This document shows, piece after piece, positions 1 through 7,698 of a stretch of 64,000 nt of DNA. Positions within the stretch are counted from its first letter, which is position 1. Every line of letters begins with the position of its first letter. Source of the stretch: Plantactinospora sp. KBS50 (GTDB taxonomy: Bacteria > Actinomycetota > Actinomycetes > Mycobacteriales > Micromonosporaceae). The notes beneath the pieces are model-generated. The model made no database searches. It was not told where the DNA came from and saw nothing but the letters and a program-made list of their open reading frames with translations. The stretch spans positions 5,026,001 to 5,090,000 of the forward strand of contig NZ_CP022961.1 of assembly GCF_002285795.1 (NCBI RefSeq), written 5' to 3'. The position numbers and the translations under genes were made by a program.

Positions 1-2
1 GC

Positions 3-263
3 ACCAAGCTGCCGCTGGCGCTACCGACGATCATGACGGGCGTCAACCAGGTCATCATGCTGGCGCTGTCCATGGTGGTCATCGCGGGCATGGTCGGGGC
101 CGGCGGACTGGGCGATGTGATCATGTTCGCCCTGGCCCAGGTCGAGGTGGGCAGCGGCTTCGAGGGCGGCATCGCCGTGGTGGTGTTGGCCATCGTGCTC
201 GACCGGCTCACCGATTCGATCGGCGGCCGGTTCCCCGCCGCACGGGCCCAACGGGCCGGGTGA
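3..263 (+). CDS. Glycine betaine/proline-type ABC transporter permease, C-terminal part (5' end outside window)
   Basis: Only the last 86 codons are present; the frame is open to the left edge and stops at TGA 261-263. The residues match the cytoplasmic EAA-loop region and final membrane helices of ProW/OpuAB permeases of osmoprotectant importers: a segment like LALPTIMTGVNQVIMLALS, then an AGMVGAGGLG stretch, then a hydrophobic helix ending in LDRLTDS. The next gene downstream encodes the matching substrate-binding lipoprotein, so the two belong to one importer; the ATPase is presumably further upstream, outside the window. A strong hairpin separates this gene from the binding-protein gene. 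Confidence 0.9.
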   Translation, partial: TKLPLALPTIMTGVNQVIMLALSMVVIAGMVGAGGLGDVIMFALAQVEVGSGFEGGIAVVVLAIVLDRLTDSIGGRFPAARAQRAG

Positions 264-269
264 CGGCCC

Positions 270-300
270 GGGGCGACCGGCCGAGCGGGCCGGTCGCCCC
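270..300 (+). terminator. Intercistronic hairpin between permease and binding-protein genes
   Basis: Perfect 13-bp inverted repeat (270-282 with 288-300, loop GAGCG), starting 7 bases after the permease stop codon. There is no T-tract, as is usual in high-GC actinomycetes. It lies inside what should be one operon, so it may be a partial terminator or an mRNA-processing/stability element setting the permease to binding-protein ratio. That role is inference. Confidence 0.7.
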
Positions 301-405
301 CCACATCCAGCAGGGAGCGAGATTCGCGCCGGTGCCCTGCCATGCCAACTGCTCGGCATTTCGGCATGTTTTCGCCGGCTGTTACCCAATAGGAAGGAAA
401 TACGC

Positions 406-1293
406 ATGTTGAAGCCCCTCACCCGCGGCCTGGCCGTGGCGCTCACCGCCGCGCTCGCGCTCGGTGCCGCCGCCTGCGGCGACAACTCCGAGACCGGATC
501 CGAGGGCGAACCGAAGAAGATCACCATCGGCTACATGGCCTGGGACGAGGCGATCGCCGCGTCCAACCTGTGGAAGAAGATTCTGGAGGACGAGGGCTAC
601 CAGGTCGAACTCAAGAACCTGGAGGCCGGCCTCGTCTTCGGTGGCCTCGCCAACGGCGACCTGGACCTGTTCCTGGACGGCTGGCTGCCGCAGACCCACG
701 CCTCCTACATGGACCGGTACGGCGACAAGCTGGACAACCTCGGTTCCTGGTACGACGACGCGAGCCTGAGCATCGCGGTGCCGGAGTACGTCCAGGGTGT
801 CGACTCGCTGGCGGACCTGGCCGGCAAGGCCGACGAGTTCGGCGGCCAGATGGTGGGCATCGAGCCCGGCGCCGGGCTCACCAAGGCCACCCAGGAGAAG
901 GTCCTGCCGGAGTACGGCCTGAAGGACTCGATGCGGCTCAAGACCTCGTCCACCCCGGCCATGCTGGCGGCGCTGGACGGTGCCATCAAGGACCAGAAGC
1001 CGATCGTGGTGACGCTGTGGCACCCGCACTGGGCGTACGCGAAGTACGACCTGAAGGACCTGAAGGACCCGAAGGAGACGCTGGGTACCGCGGAGCACAT
1101 CGACATGCTGACCCGCAAGGGGTTCGACACGGACTTCCCCGAGGTCACCGCGATGCTCAAGAAGTTCAAGATGGACGGTGACCAGCTCGCCTCGCTGGAG
1201 GACCAGGTGTTCAACCAGCACAAGGGCGACGAGGCCACCGCGATCGACGCGTGGCTGGAGGCGAACCCGGACTACGTGGGCACGCTGTCCTGA
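406..1293 (+). CDS. Glycine betaine/choline ABC transporter substrate-binding lipoprotein
   Basis: 295 residues. The N-terminus is a lipoprotein signal: positively charged start, hydrophobic stretch, then lipobox LGAAAC with the acylated Cys near residue 25, so the protein is anchored outside the membrane. The rest is an OpuAC/ProX-type domain (KKITIGYMAWDEAIAAS start, NLEAGLVFGGLANGDLDLFL, WLPQTHASY, and a TLWHPHWAYAKY segment), the family binding quaternary ammonium osmoprotectants through aromatic residues. AGGAAGGA upstream of ATG 406 is the ribosome site. It follows the permease gene at 3-263 and ends in a strong terminator, so it is the last gene of the importer operon. Confidence 0.93.
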   Translation: MLKPLTRGLAVALTAALALGAAACGDNSETGSEGEPKKITIGYMAWDEAIAASNLWKKILEDEGYQVELKNLEAGLVFGGLANGDLDLFLDGWLPQTHASYMDRYGDKLDNLGSWYDDASLSIAVPEYVQGVDSLADLAGKADEFGGQMVGIEPGAGLTKATQEKVLPEYGLKDSMRLKTSSTPAMLAALDGAIKDQKPIVVTLWHPHWAYAKYDLKDLKDPKETLGTAEHIDMLTRKGFDTDFPEVTAMLKKFKMDGDQLASLEDQVFNQHKGDEATAIDAWLEANPDYVGTLS

Positions 1294-1308
1294 CGCGTAC
1301 CACCCGAC

Positions 1309-1344
1309 GACGGGCGGCGACGGCACGAGCCGTCGCCGCCCGTC
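1309..1344 (+). terminator. Strong hairpin terminator after the binding-protein gene
   Basis: Perfect 16-bp inverted repeat (1309-1324 with 1329-1344) around a 4-base ACGA loop, 15 bases past the stop codon. It closes the importer operon. Confidence 0.85.
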
Positions 1345-1442
1345 GCGTCTTCCGGTGGGTCCGGGCGCGGGCGGACCGGACCCGGGCGGGCGGCGCGGGG
1401 CCACTTGTCCGGGCATCGATGGGCATGTACATTGTCGCCCTA

Positions 1443-1463
1443 ACAGTTAACAAAGTTAACTGT
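1443..1463 (+). promoter_or_regulatory. Palindromic operator upstream of the first chitinase gene
   Basis: ACAGTTAAC-AAA-GTTAACTGT, a perfect 9-bp inverted repeat with 3-base centre, ending 17 bases before ATG 1481. A 16-base core (TTAACAAAGTTAACTG, 1447-1462) recurs exactly at 3563-3578 before the second chitinase gene and was not seen elsewhere in the window. The placement suggests a repressor site shared by the two chitinase genes. It does not resemble the DasR site, and the regulator is unknown. Confidence 0.75.
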
Positions 1464-1480
1464 GGCGCCAGGAGGTCCCC

Positions 1481-2875
1481 ATGCAGCCACCAGCCCGCGC
1501 ACCACTCGCCATCGCCGCCACTCTCGCCCTCGGCGCCGCCGCCGCGGGCGTACTGCTCACCGCACCGCCGGCCGGAGCCGCCACGCTCGGCAGCAACTGG
1601 TACGCCTCGGCGCCGTACCTGATGCCGTTCGACAACAGCCCGCCGGACGCGGTCGCCGTGATGAACGCGACCGGGCAGAAGGCGTTCCAGCTCGCGTTCA
1701 TCCTGGCCCCGAACGGCGGCGGCTGCTCACCCACCTGGGACGGCACCCGGCCGGTCGGCTCGGACACCGAGGCCGCGGCGCTGATCAGCCGGATCCGCGC
1801 CGCGGGCGGCGACGTCAGCGTCTCCATCGGCGGCTACGGCGGCACCAAGCTGGGCCAGACCTGCGGTACGCCGGCCGCCACGGCCGCCGCGTACCAACAG
1901 GTCGTCACGAAGTACGCCCTCAAGGCCATCGACTTCGACCTGGAGGAACCCGAGTACGAGAACGCCACCGCCGTCCACAACGAACTCGGCGCGGCGCAGA
2001 TCCTCCAGCGCAACAACCCCGGCCTGTACGTCTCGGTCACCACCGCCGGCACCGCGGCCGGGACCGGATGGTTCGGCCAGCAGATGCTGAACGACGCGAA
2101 GAGCCTCGGGTTCACCCCGAACAACTACTCGATCATGCCCTTCGACGGCGGCTTCTCCGGTGGAAGCAGCCAGGTGGCCGCCCTGGAGGCGTTCCACGGC
2201 CTGCTGATGAACACCTTCGGCTGGGACAGCGCCACGGCCTACGGCCGGGAGGGCGTGTCGATGATGAACGGCCGCAGCGACGTCGGGGAGTACTTCCGGC
2301 AGGCCGACTTCCAGACCGTGCTCGACTATGCCACCGGGCACCACCTGGCCCGCTACACCTACTGGTCGGTCAACCGCGACCGGCAGTGTCCCGACCCGAA
2401 CCAGAGCACCACATCGGGCACGTGCAGCAGCGTGCCGCAGTCGGCGTGGGAGTTCACCAAGTACACCGCCCGGTTCGCCGGCGCGACCCCGCCCACCGGC
2501 ACGCCGCCGACCACCACCCCGCCGACCAGCACCCCGCCGGGCACGTGCAGCGCCCCGGCCTGGTCGGCCGGCACCGCCTACACCGGTGGACAGCTCGTGT
2601 CCTACGCCGGGCACACCTGGAAGGCGCAGTGGTGGACCCAGGGCGAGACCCCCGGCTCGGCGCAGGTCTGGGTGGACCAGGGCGGCTGCTCCGGGTCGAC
2701 CACCCCGCCGCCGTCGGGCAGTTGCACGGCACCGGCCTGGTCGGCCGGCACCGCGTACTCGGGCGGAGCGGTCGTGTCGTACCAGGGACACCGCTGGACC
2801 GCGCGCTGGTGGACCCAGGGTGACGTGCCCGGCAACAACGCCCAGGACGTCTGGGTGGACAACGGCTCCTGCTGA
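1481..2875 (+). CDS. Secreted GH18 chitinase with two C-terminal CBM5/12 chitin-binding modules
   Basis: 464 residues. Residues 1-34 form a Sec signal peptide (hydrophobic core, cleavage near AGA). A GH18 domain spans about 35-330: SVSIGGYGG corresponds to the SxGG strand, and AIDFDLEEPE carries the DxDxE catalytic end with the general-acid Glu. The usual Asp-Gly before that motif is replaced by Lys-Ala, so this is a divergent GH18 of the Streptomyces small-chitinase type. A Thr/Pro linker (about 330-355) leads to two near-identical CBM5/12 modules (APAWSAGTAY...GG...VSYxGHxW...WWTQGxxPG), joined by a short TTPPPSG linker. AGGAGG lies just before ATG 1481. It probably hydrolyses extracellular chitin; endo or exo action cannot be told from sequence alone. 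Confidence 0.9.
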   Translation: MQPPARAPLAIAATLALGAAAAGVLLTAPPAGAATLGSNWYASAPYLMPFDNSPPDAVAVMNATGQKAFQLAFILAPNGGGCSPTWDGTRPVGSDTEAAALISRIRAAGGDVSVSIGGYGGTKLGQTCGTPAATAAAYQQVVTKYALKAIDFDLEEPEYENATAVHNELGAAQILQRNNPGLYVSVTTAGTAAGTGWFGQQMLNDAKSLGFTPNNYSIMPFDGGFSGGSSQVAALEAFHGLLMNTFGWDSATAYGREGVSMMNGRSDVGEYFRQADFQTVLDYATGHHLARYTYWSVNRDRQCPDPNQSTTSGTCSSVPQSAWEFTKYTARFAGATPPTGTPPTTTPPTSTPPGTCSAPAWSAGTAYTGGQLVSYAGHTWKAQWWTQGETPGSAQVWVDQGGCSGSTTPPPSGSCTAPAWSAGTAYSGGAVVSYQGHRWTARWWTQGDVPGNNAQDVWVDNGSC

Positions 2876-2883
2876 CCGGGGCC

Positions 2884-2915
2884 CGGCCGGCCCGGCGTGA
2901 CCGCCGGGCCGGCCG
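2884..2915. terminator. Bidirectional hairpin terminator between convergent genes
   Basis: Perfect 14-bp inverted repeat (2884-2897 with 2902-2915), loop TGAC. It lies between the first chitinase gene and the convergent HPF-like gene, so it can serve both. Confidence 0.8.
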
Positions 2916-2924
2916 GCCCGGCCG

Positions 2925-2956
2925 TTGGTCGGCTCAGTCGTTGGTCGGCTCAGTCG
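2925..2956. repeat. Exact tandem duplication of a 16-base unit at the 3' end of the HPF-like gene
   Basis: TTGGTCGGCTCAGTCG occurs twice back to back (2925-2940, 2941-2956). The second copy contains the stop codon of the minus-strand HPF-like gene (TCA at 2950-2952), so the duplication occurred at the gene end and left a spare in-frame copy downstream. Confidence 0.85.
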
Positions 2957-3396
2957 CCGCGGGTGGCGACCTCCGCCGATCCCGCCGGGTTGTCGTCGGT
3001 GAGCAGGTCGCCCTCGTCGACGCCGGTCGCGTCCGAGCGGCCGGGGTCGCGCAGCCGCCGGTTGTGCCGGGGCTCCTGCCGGGTCTTGGCGTCGTTGAGC
3101 CGCCGGCGCAGGTCGTCCCGGCAGTCGTTCAACGCCGCCCGCAGGTCGTCCTCGGACGAGGTTGTCACGATCTTCGGGCGGCCGGCGATCCAGCACTCCA
3201 GGGTCACCTTCTGCCCCTTGGCCGCGCGGTCCTTGACCGAGACCTCCAGCTCCGTGCCGTCCACCGGGAAGGTGGCCAGCCGGGCGTCCAGGGTGCCGAA
3301 CTGCTCGACGATCCAGTTCCGGTCGCCCTGCGAGAAGCCGGCACCGACCCGCAGGCAGTCCTCGACGGTCGCCGGTCCACCGGCCGGCGCGCTCAT
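2950..3396 (-). CDS. HPF/RaiA-like ribosome-associated (sigma-54 modulation family) protein
   Basis: 148 residues, ATG at 3396 preceded by AGGGGG. Residues about 20-95 have the alternating pattern of the hibernation-promoting factor fold: EQFGTLDARLATFP, then ELEVSVKDRA, KVTLECWIAG, then an amphipathic helix DDLRAALNDCRDDLRRRL. The C-terminal ~45 residues are charged and probably disordered. Proteins of this family bind the small ribosomal subunit and slow or store ribosomes; this short form lacks the C-terminal dimerisation domain of long HPF. It sits on the opposite strand between the two chitinase genes and shares no operon with them. Confidence 0.7.
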   Translation of the reverse strand: MSAPAGGPATVEDCLRVGAGFSQGDRNWIVEQFGTLDARLATFPVDGTELEVSVKDRAAKGQKVTLECWIAGRPKIVTTSSEDDLRAALNDCRDDLRRRLNDAKTRQEPRHNRRLRDPGRSDATGVDEGDLLTDDNPAGSAEVATRGD

Positions 3397-3562
3397 CGCA
3401 GACCCCCTGCCCGGTCGTGGGTGCTTCCGGTGACACGGGTACTGACCATTGTCGATTACCCCTTCGGTTGTCGTGGCGATCCGTTGATCACCTGGTACCC
3501 ACCGACCCGTGGCGCGGAAACGCCGATCGGGACGGGGTCGGACAGCGCGGCCACCCTTACAT

Positions 3563-3578
3563 TTAACAAAGTTAACTG
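3563..3578 (+). promoter_or_regulatory. Second copy of the chitinase-promoter motif
   Basis: TTAACAAAGTTAACTG, identical over 16 bases to 1447-1462, placed 34 bases before ATG 3613. Here the left arm is shorter (ATTTAAC instead of CAGTTAAC), so the dyad is less complete. It is likely bound by the same regulator as the first copy. Confidence 0.7.
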
Positions 3579-3612
3579 ATAGCCTCCCGCCTATTCGATG
3601 AGGAGGTACGCG

Positions 3613-5001
3613 ATGCGACTTCGTCCCGTGCTGACCGCCCTGCTGGCCGCGGCCGCGCTGGCCGCCGTCACCGCGGCCCCGCCGCGGGTCACCGGCGCCG
3701 GCGCACCCCGGCCGGCCGACCTGGCCGCGGCGGGCGTCCCCCTGGTGGCCTGCTCCGCCCCGGCCTGGGCCGAGGGGGTCAACTATCCGGCCGGCGGCCG
3801 GGTGAGCTACGCCGGCCACCTGTACGAGGCACTGATCACGCACACCCCGCCGCCCGGAGCCGGCTGGAACCCGGCGGCCACCCCGGCGCTCTGGAAGGAC
3901 CTGGGCGCCTGCGACGGCACCCCGCCGCCCACCGCCTCCCCGACGCCCACCCCGTCACCGACGCCCTCCCCGACGCCGACCGCCTCTCCGACGCCGACCG
4001 CCACGCCGTCGCCGACGGCCACGTCGAGCCCGCCACCCGGCGGGGACACCTGCGCGGTCCGGTCCCGCCCCGGCGGCAAGGTGCTGCAGGGCTACTGGGA
4101 GAACTGGGACGGCGCCGCCAACGGCGTACACCCCGGGCTGGGCTGGATACCGATCACCGACTCCCGGATCCGGCAGCACGGCTACAACGTGGTCACCGCG
4201 GCGTTCCCGGTGATCCGCTCCGACGGCACGGTCCTCTGGGAGAACGGCATGGACGCCGGGGTCCGGGTCCCGACACCGGCCGAGATGTGCCAGGCCAAGG
4301 CGGCCGGGCTGACCATCCTGCTGTCGATCGGCGGCGCGACCGCGGGCATCGACCTCGGCTCGGCCGCGGTCGCCGACCGGTTCGTGGCCACCGTCGTGCC
4401 GATCCTCAAGCGCTACAACTTCGACGGCATCGACATCGACATCGAGACGGGCCTCACCGGCAGCGGCAACATCAACCAGCTGTCCACCTCACAGGCCAAC
4501 CTGGTGCGGATCATCGACGGGGTGCTCGCCCAGATGCCCTCCACGTTCGGCCTGACGATGGCGCCCGAGACCGCGTACGTCACCGGCGGCAGCGTCACCT
4601 ACGGCTCCATCTGGGGCGCGTACCTGCCGATCATCAAGCGGTACGTCGACAACGGCCGGCTCTGGTGGCTCAACATGCAGTACTACAACGGCAGCATGTA
4701 CGGCTGCTCCGGCGACTCCTACCCGGCCGGCACGGTGCAGGGCTTCACCGTGCAGACCAACTGCCTGAACAGCGGTCTCACGGTGCAGGGCATCACCATC
4801 CGGGTCCCGTACGACCGGCAGGTCCCCGGCCTGCCCGCGCAGTCCGGAGCCGGCGGCGGCTACCTGGCACCGGCGTCGGTGGCCCAGGCGTGGAACACCT
4901 ACCAGGGCGGCCTGAAGGGGCTGATGACCTGGTCGATCAACTGGGACGGGTCGAAGGGCTGGACCTTCGGCGACAACGTCCGCGCGCTACAGGGCCGCTG
5001 A
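3613..5001 (+). CDS. Secreted chitinase: N-terminal CBM5/12 module, Pro/Thr linker, GH18 catalytic domain
   Basis: 462 residues from ATG 3613, chosen because AGGAGG (3601-3606) is at ideal distance; an in-frame ATG at 3598 overlaps that site. A signal peptide (about 1-35) precedes a CBM5/12 module (about 45-105: APAWAEGVNYPAGGRVSYAG, WNPAATPALWKDLGAC). A repetitive PTPSPTPTASP linker covers about 106-145. The GH18 barrel follows, with LLSIGGATAG and the canonical catalytic motif DGIDIDIE; downstream are MQYYNG and a final MTWSINWD strand. The domain order is opposite to the chitinase at 1481, yet both share a promoter motif, which suggests complementary secreted enzymes for chitin breakdown. 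Confidence 0.93.
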   Translation: MRLRPVLTALLAAAALAAVTAAPPRVTGAGAPRPADLAAAGVPLVACSAPAWAEGVNYPAGGRVSYAGHLYEALITHTPPPGAGWNPAATPALWKDLGACDGTPPPTASPTPTPSPTPSPTPTASPTPTATPSPTATSSPPPGGDTCAVRSRPGGKVLQGYWENWDGAANGVHPGLGWIPITDSRIRQHGYNVVTAAFPVIRSDGTVLWENGMDAGVRVPTPAEMCQAKAAGLTILLSIGGATAGIDLGSAAVADRFVATVVPILKRYNFDGIDIDIETGLTGSGNINQLSTSQANLVRIIDGVLAQMPSTFGLTMAPETAYVTGGSVTYGSIWGAYLPIIKRYVDNGRLWWLNMQYYNGSMYGCSGDSYPAGTVQGFTVQTNCLNSGLTVQGITIRVPYDRQVPGLPAQSGAGGGYLAPASVAQAWNTYQGGLKGLMTWSINWDGSKGWTFGDNVRALQGR

Positions 5002-5013
5002 CCCACCCGTACC

Positions 5014-5049
5014 CGCCGGTCCGGCCCGCCACCCGCGGCCGGACCGGCG
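5014..5049 (+). terminator. Hairpin terminator after the second chitinase gene
   Basis: 13-bp perfect inverted repeat (5014-5026 with 5037-5049), 10-base loop, starting 13 bases past the stop. Confidence 0.75.
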
Positions 5050-5167
5050 CGTACGGCCCCCGGCTTTGCGCCGCGCTGTCGGCTTCACGGCTGTGCGCGC
5101 GGCCGTTCGGGTGCACCTTTGCCTGGCAGGAACTTCCACCCGAGCGGGCACTGAAGCTGGTGACACC

Positions 5168-6028
5168 ATGACCGGACAGGAAACTCACGGGAAGGCGCGG
5201 GTGCGGCGCTGTCCGCCCCCGCCCAGAAACTTCGACCCCTTCGACGCCGCCGAGGACGACCTGCGGCGGCACGGCCTGCCGCTGCGGCCCGACCCGCGGA
5301 CCCGGCCGGGGGTGGCCGCACTGTGGGAACGGCAGGCGCGCCGCTACCGCGGCTTCGAGCACCTCGCGGCCGAGTTCGACCCGGGTACGGCGGACCGGGA
5401 CGTCCGCGCGGCAAGCGCCCTCGGCCCGGCGCCCATCGAGTCCTGCGGCTACGAGCTGACCAGCGTGGCGGCGCCGTTCACCGTCCTGTTCGTCACCTGG
5501 ACGGTGCCGAACCTGCGCTTCGTGACCAGCCCGTTCGGCGTCAACCACTTCCACACCTTCGTCGGCCTGGGCTTCCTCGACGTCCACGTGGAGATGACCG
5601 TCGACTCGGCGCAGACCGTCACCAGCCAACTCTGGGCACAGGGGGTCGGGCAGATCAACCTGCCGGTCGGCCCGGGCGAGGTGATCAGCGGATCGCTCTG
5701 CCTGGACACCAACGCGGCCGGTACGGCGCACTACTTCCTGGCCAACGAGACCAGGGGGCAGACGATGAACTTCTCGGTCGACACCGGGTTCCCGCCCGCC
5801 GTCACGGTGAACGCGGGCGTCACCCGGGGGGACCTCAACCTGCCGGTGCATCCGCTGGCCCGGTTCGGCACCGTCTACTTCGACGAGATCAGCGCCTACA
5901 CCACCAGCGGCACCAGGTCGCTCACCTCGGGCCAGGCCATCACCATGGTCGAGTCGAACGGCAGCACCCTGGCCACCCCGGTCCGACTCACCGACTACGC
6001 CTTCAAGACGGTGTTCGCGGGGGCGTGA
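5168..6028 (+). CDS. Protein with a G1-peptidase (eqolisin)-like beta-sandwich, probably non-catalytic
   Basis: 286 residues from ATG 5168. There is no signal peptide; the first ~85 residues are charged and Arg/Pro rich. Residues about 95-285 read like the eqolisin beta-sandwich: VTWTVPNLR, then NLPVGPGEVISGSL, YFLANETRGQ, FGTVYFDEISAYTTSG, and MVESNGSTLATPVRLTD near the end. The loop that in G1 peptidases holds the catalytic Glu (usually in an AEWIVE-like segment) reads here VNAGVTRGDLNLP with no Glu, so peptidase activity is doubtful. The gene has its own short upstream region after the chitinase terminator. Function unknown; the fold assignment is by eye. Confidence 0.6.
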   Translation: MTGQETHGKARVRRCPPPPRNFDPFDAAEDDLRRHGLPLRPDPRTRPGVAALWERQARRYRGFEHLAAEFDPGTADRDVRAASALGPAPIESCGYELTSVAAPFTVLFVTWTVPNLRFVTSPFGVNHFHTFVGLGFLDVHVEMTVDSAQTVTSQLWAQGVGQINLPVGPGEVISGSLCLDTNAAGTAHYFLANETRGQTMNFSVDTGFPPAVTVNAGVTRGDLNLPVHPLARFGTVYFDEISAYTTSGTRSLTSGQAITMVESNGSTLATPVRLTDYAFKTVFAGA

Positions 6029-6108
6029 CCCGCTCCGCGTTGCCGGTCGCCTCTACCGTATCTGCCAGCCCGCCGGGACGTGCCCGGCCGGGCAGCCTAG
6101 GAGTGGTC

Positions 6109-6696
6109 ATGCCCGGTCGTCCCCTCATCCGATCCACGGTCCTCGTCCTGGCCGCCGCGCTCGCCGCGGCCGGCTGCACCTCCACCCCCAGCGACTCCAC
6201 CGAGGTCACCGCGACCACGCGGGTGACCCAGGACCCGACCGCGACCGCCTCGGCCGCCGCCGGCACGGACCCGACCGGCGAGGCCACCCCGGCCGGCAAG
6301 ACCGACGGCGGCACGACCGGCAACGGCTCGACCGGCGGCGGTTCCACCGGCAACAGCGGGGGCCAGTCCGCCTCCGGGCCGACCATCACGTACTTCCGGG
6401 TCGCCAAGTCGCCGTCCTGCCCGGCCGGCACCAACCTCAACCCGATCGCCGGCACGCCGGTCACGCTGGAGTGGAAGACCGGGAACGTCGACTCGGTCGC
6501 GCTCTCCATCGACGGTCCCGGGGTGTACGCCGAGGACTACCCGCCCAGCGGCAGCGACACCATCAACTTCCCCTGCTCGGGCGGGGACGGCGAGGTCCAG
6601 AAGCACACCTACACGCTCACCGTGCGCAACTCCTCCGGTCAGCGCACCAGAACCCTGACGGTGACCGCCAAGACGCGCACGATCGCGGCGGTGTGA
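6109..6696 (+). CDS. Hypothetical secreted lipoprotein with a Gly/Thr-rich linker
   Basis: 195 residues from ATG 6109, preceded by TAGGAG. The N-terminus is a lipoprotein signal with lipobox AAAGC (Cys near 22). Residues about 23-85 are low-complexity Thr/Gly/Ser (TGNGSTGGGSTGNSGG), acting as a spacer from the membrane. The C-terminal ~105 residues look like one immunoglobulin-like beta-domain: PVTLEWKTGNVDSVALSIDG, then YTLTVRNSSGQ and RTLTVTAKT. I do not recognise a more specific family. Such proteins usually display a small binding domain on the cell surface. Confidence 0.8.
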   Translation: MPGRPLIRSTVLVLAAALAAAGCTSTPSDSTEVTATTRVTQDPTATASAAAGTDPTGEATPAGKTDGGTTGNGSTGGGSTGNSGGQSASGPTITYFRVAKSPSCPAGTNLNPIAGTPVTLEWKTGNVDSVALSIDGPGVYAEDYPPSGSDTINFPCSGGDGEVQKHTYTLTVRNSSGQRTRTLTVTAKTRTIAAV

Positions 6697-6754
6697 CCCG
6701 ACACGGGTCGGCCATCCCGCGGTGGCTCTTTCGATAGACAAAAGTCACTCTGGT

Positions 6755-6787
6755 CGGGCTGGATGGGCCGCGAGCCCATCCAGCCCG
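6755..6787 (+). other. Hairpin immediately upstream of the phosphatase ribosome site
   Basis: 14-bp perfect inverted repeat (6755-6768 with 6774-6787), loop CGCGA. It ends 3 bases before the GGAG (6791-6794) of the next gene. It could be the terminator of the lipoprotein gene, or a 5'-leader structure that affects translation of the phosphatase. Confidence 0.65.
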
Positions 6788-6803
6788 AATGGAGTACGAC
6801 CCC

Positions 6804-7664
6804 ATGTCGATCATCCGCAGGGTCACCGCCCTGACCCTCGCGACGGCGGCGCTGGCCGCCGTCGCGACGCCCGCCGCCGCGGCGCCGGCCACGACGACGC
6901 TCACCGTTGCGCCGCCCGCCACCGCGGCGATGACCGCCGCGACCTGGGAACGGTCGCTCGGCCTGGCCAACGCCACGAACTTCCGGGACGTCGGCGGGTA
7001 CGCCACGACCGACGGGCACACGGTACGCACCGGCGTGGTCTTCCGGTCGAACAAGCTCAGCAACCTCACCGCCGACGAGTGGCAGGTGGTGCTGGCACAC
7101 GGCATCAACCGCGACGTGGACCTGCGCAACGTGGCCGAACGCCGCGACGAGCCGGACCGGGTACCGGCCGGCATCACGTACCAGGTCGCGGACGTGGCCT
7201 CGGTGAGCCACGGGATCCGTTTCCACGACGACGCGCTGATGACCCTGGCGCTGGCGATCGCGGCCGGGCTGCTGTCCGGCTCGTCCGACCTGGGCCAGTC
7301 GATCGGCTACCCGTTCATGGTCAACTTCATCGGCGCGGACTACGCCTTCCACGACACCCTGCTCGCGATCGCCCGGAACACCTCCGGCGGGGTCGTGTAC
7401 CACTGCACGGCCGGCAAGGACCGCACCGGCTGGGCAACCGCGGTGCTGCTGACGCTGCTGGGCGTGCCGATGTCCACCGTCGAGGCCGACTTCCTGGCCA
7501 GCAACACGTACCTGGGTCGGCCGGACGCGGTGGAGGTGTCCTGGCTGCGGGCCGCGTTCGCCGAGATGTACCACATCTACGGCAGCTTCGACGCGTACCT
7601 GCACCAGGGTCTGATGCTGACCGACGCGGACATCGCGGCCATCCGGGCGCGACTGCTGGTCTGA
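6804..7664 (+). CDS. Secreted tyrosine-protein phosphatase (PtpB/SHP-like family)
   Basis: 286 residues from ATG 6804 (GGAG at proper distance; an in-frame ATG at 6789 is less well placed). Residues 1-30 form a signal peptide (TLATAALAAVATPAAAA). The catalytic P-loop HCTAGKDRTG is at 200-209, with nucleophile Cys201 and Arg207; NFRDVGGY near the start of the mature domain is typical of the Y_phosphatase3/PtpB family. It dephosphorylates phosphotyrosine, and in some relatives phosphoinositides, outside the membrane. It is convergent with the large ATPase gene ending at 7699. Confidence 0.9.
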   Translation: MSIIRRVTALTLATAALAAVATPAAAAPATTTLTVAPPATAAMTAATWERSLGLANATNFRDVGGYATTDGHTVRTGVVFRSNKLSNLTADEWQVVLAHGINRDVDLRNVAERRDEPDRVPAGITYQVADVASVSHGIRFHDDALMTLALAIAAGLLSGSSDLGQSIGYPFMVNFIGADYAFHDTLLAIARNTSGGVVYHCTAGKDRTGWATAVLLTLLGVPMSTVEADFLASNTYLGRPDAVEVSWLRAAFAEMYHIYGSFDAYLHQGLMLTDADIAAIRARLLV

Positions 7665-7698
7665 GCGCCCGGTCGGGACGCCGGTTGGGGACGCCGGG

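Noticed and set aside
3917-4035. Repetitive CCGACGCC-type DNA, CRISPR-like at first sight
   Set aside because: It encodes the Pro/Thr/Ser linker of the chitinase.
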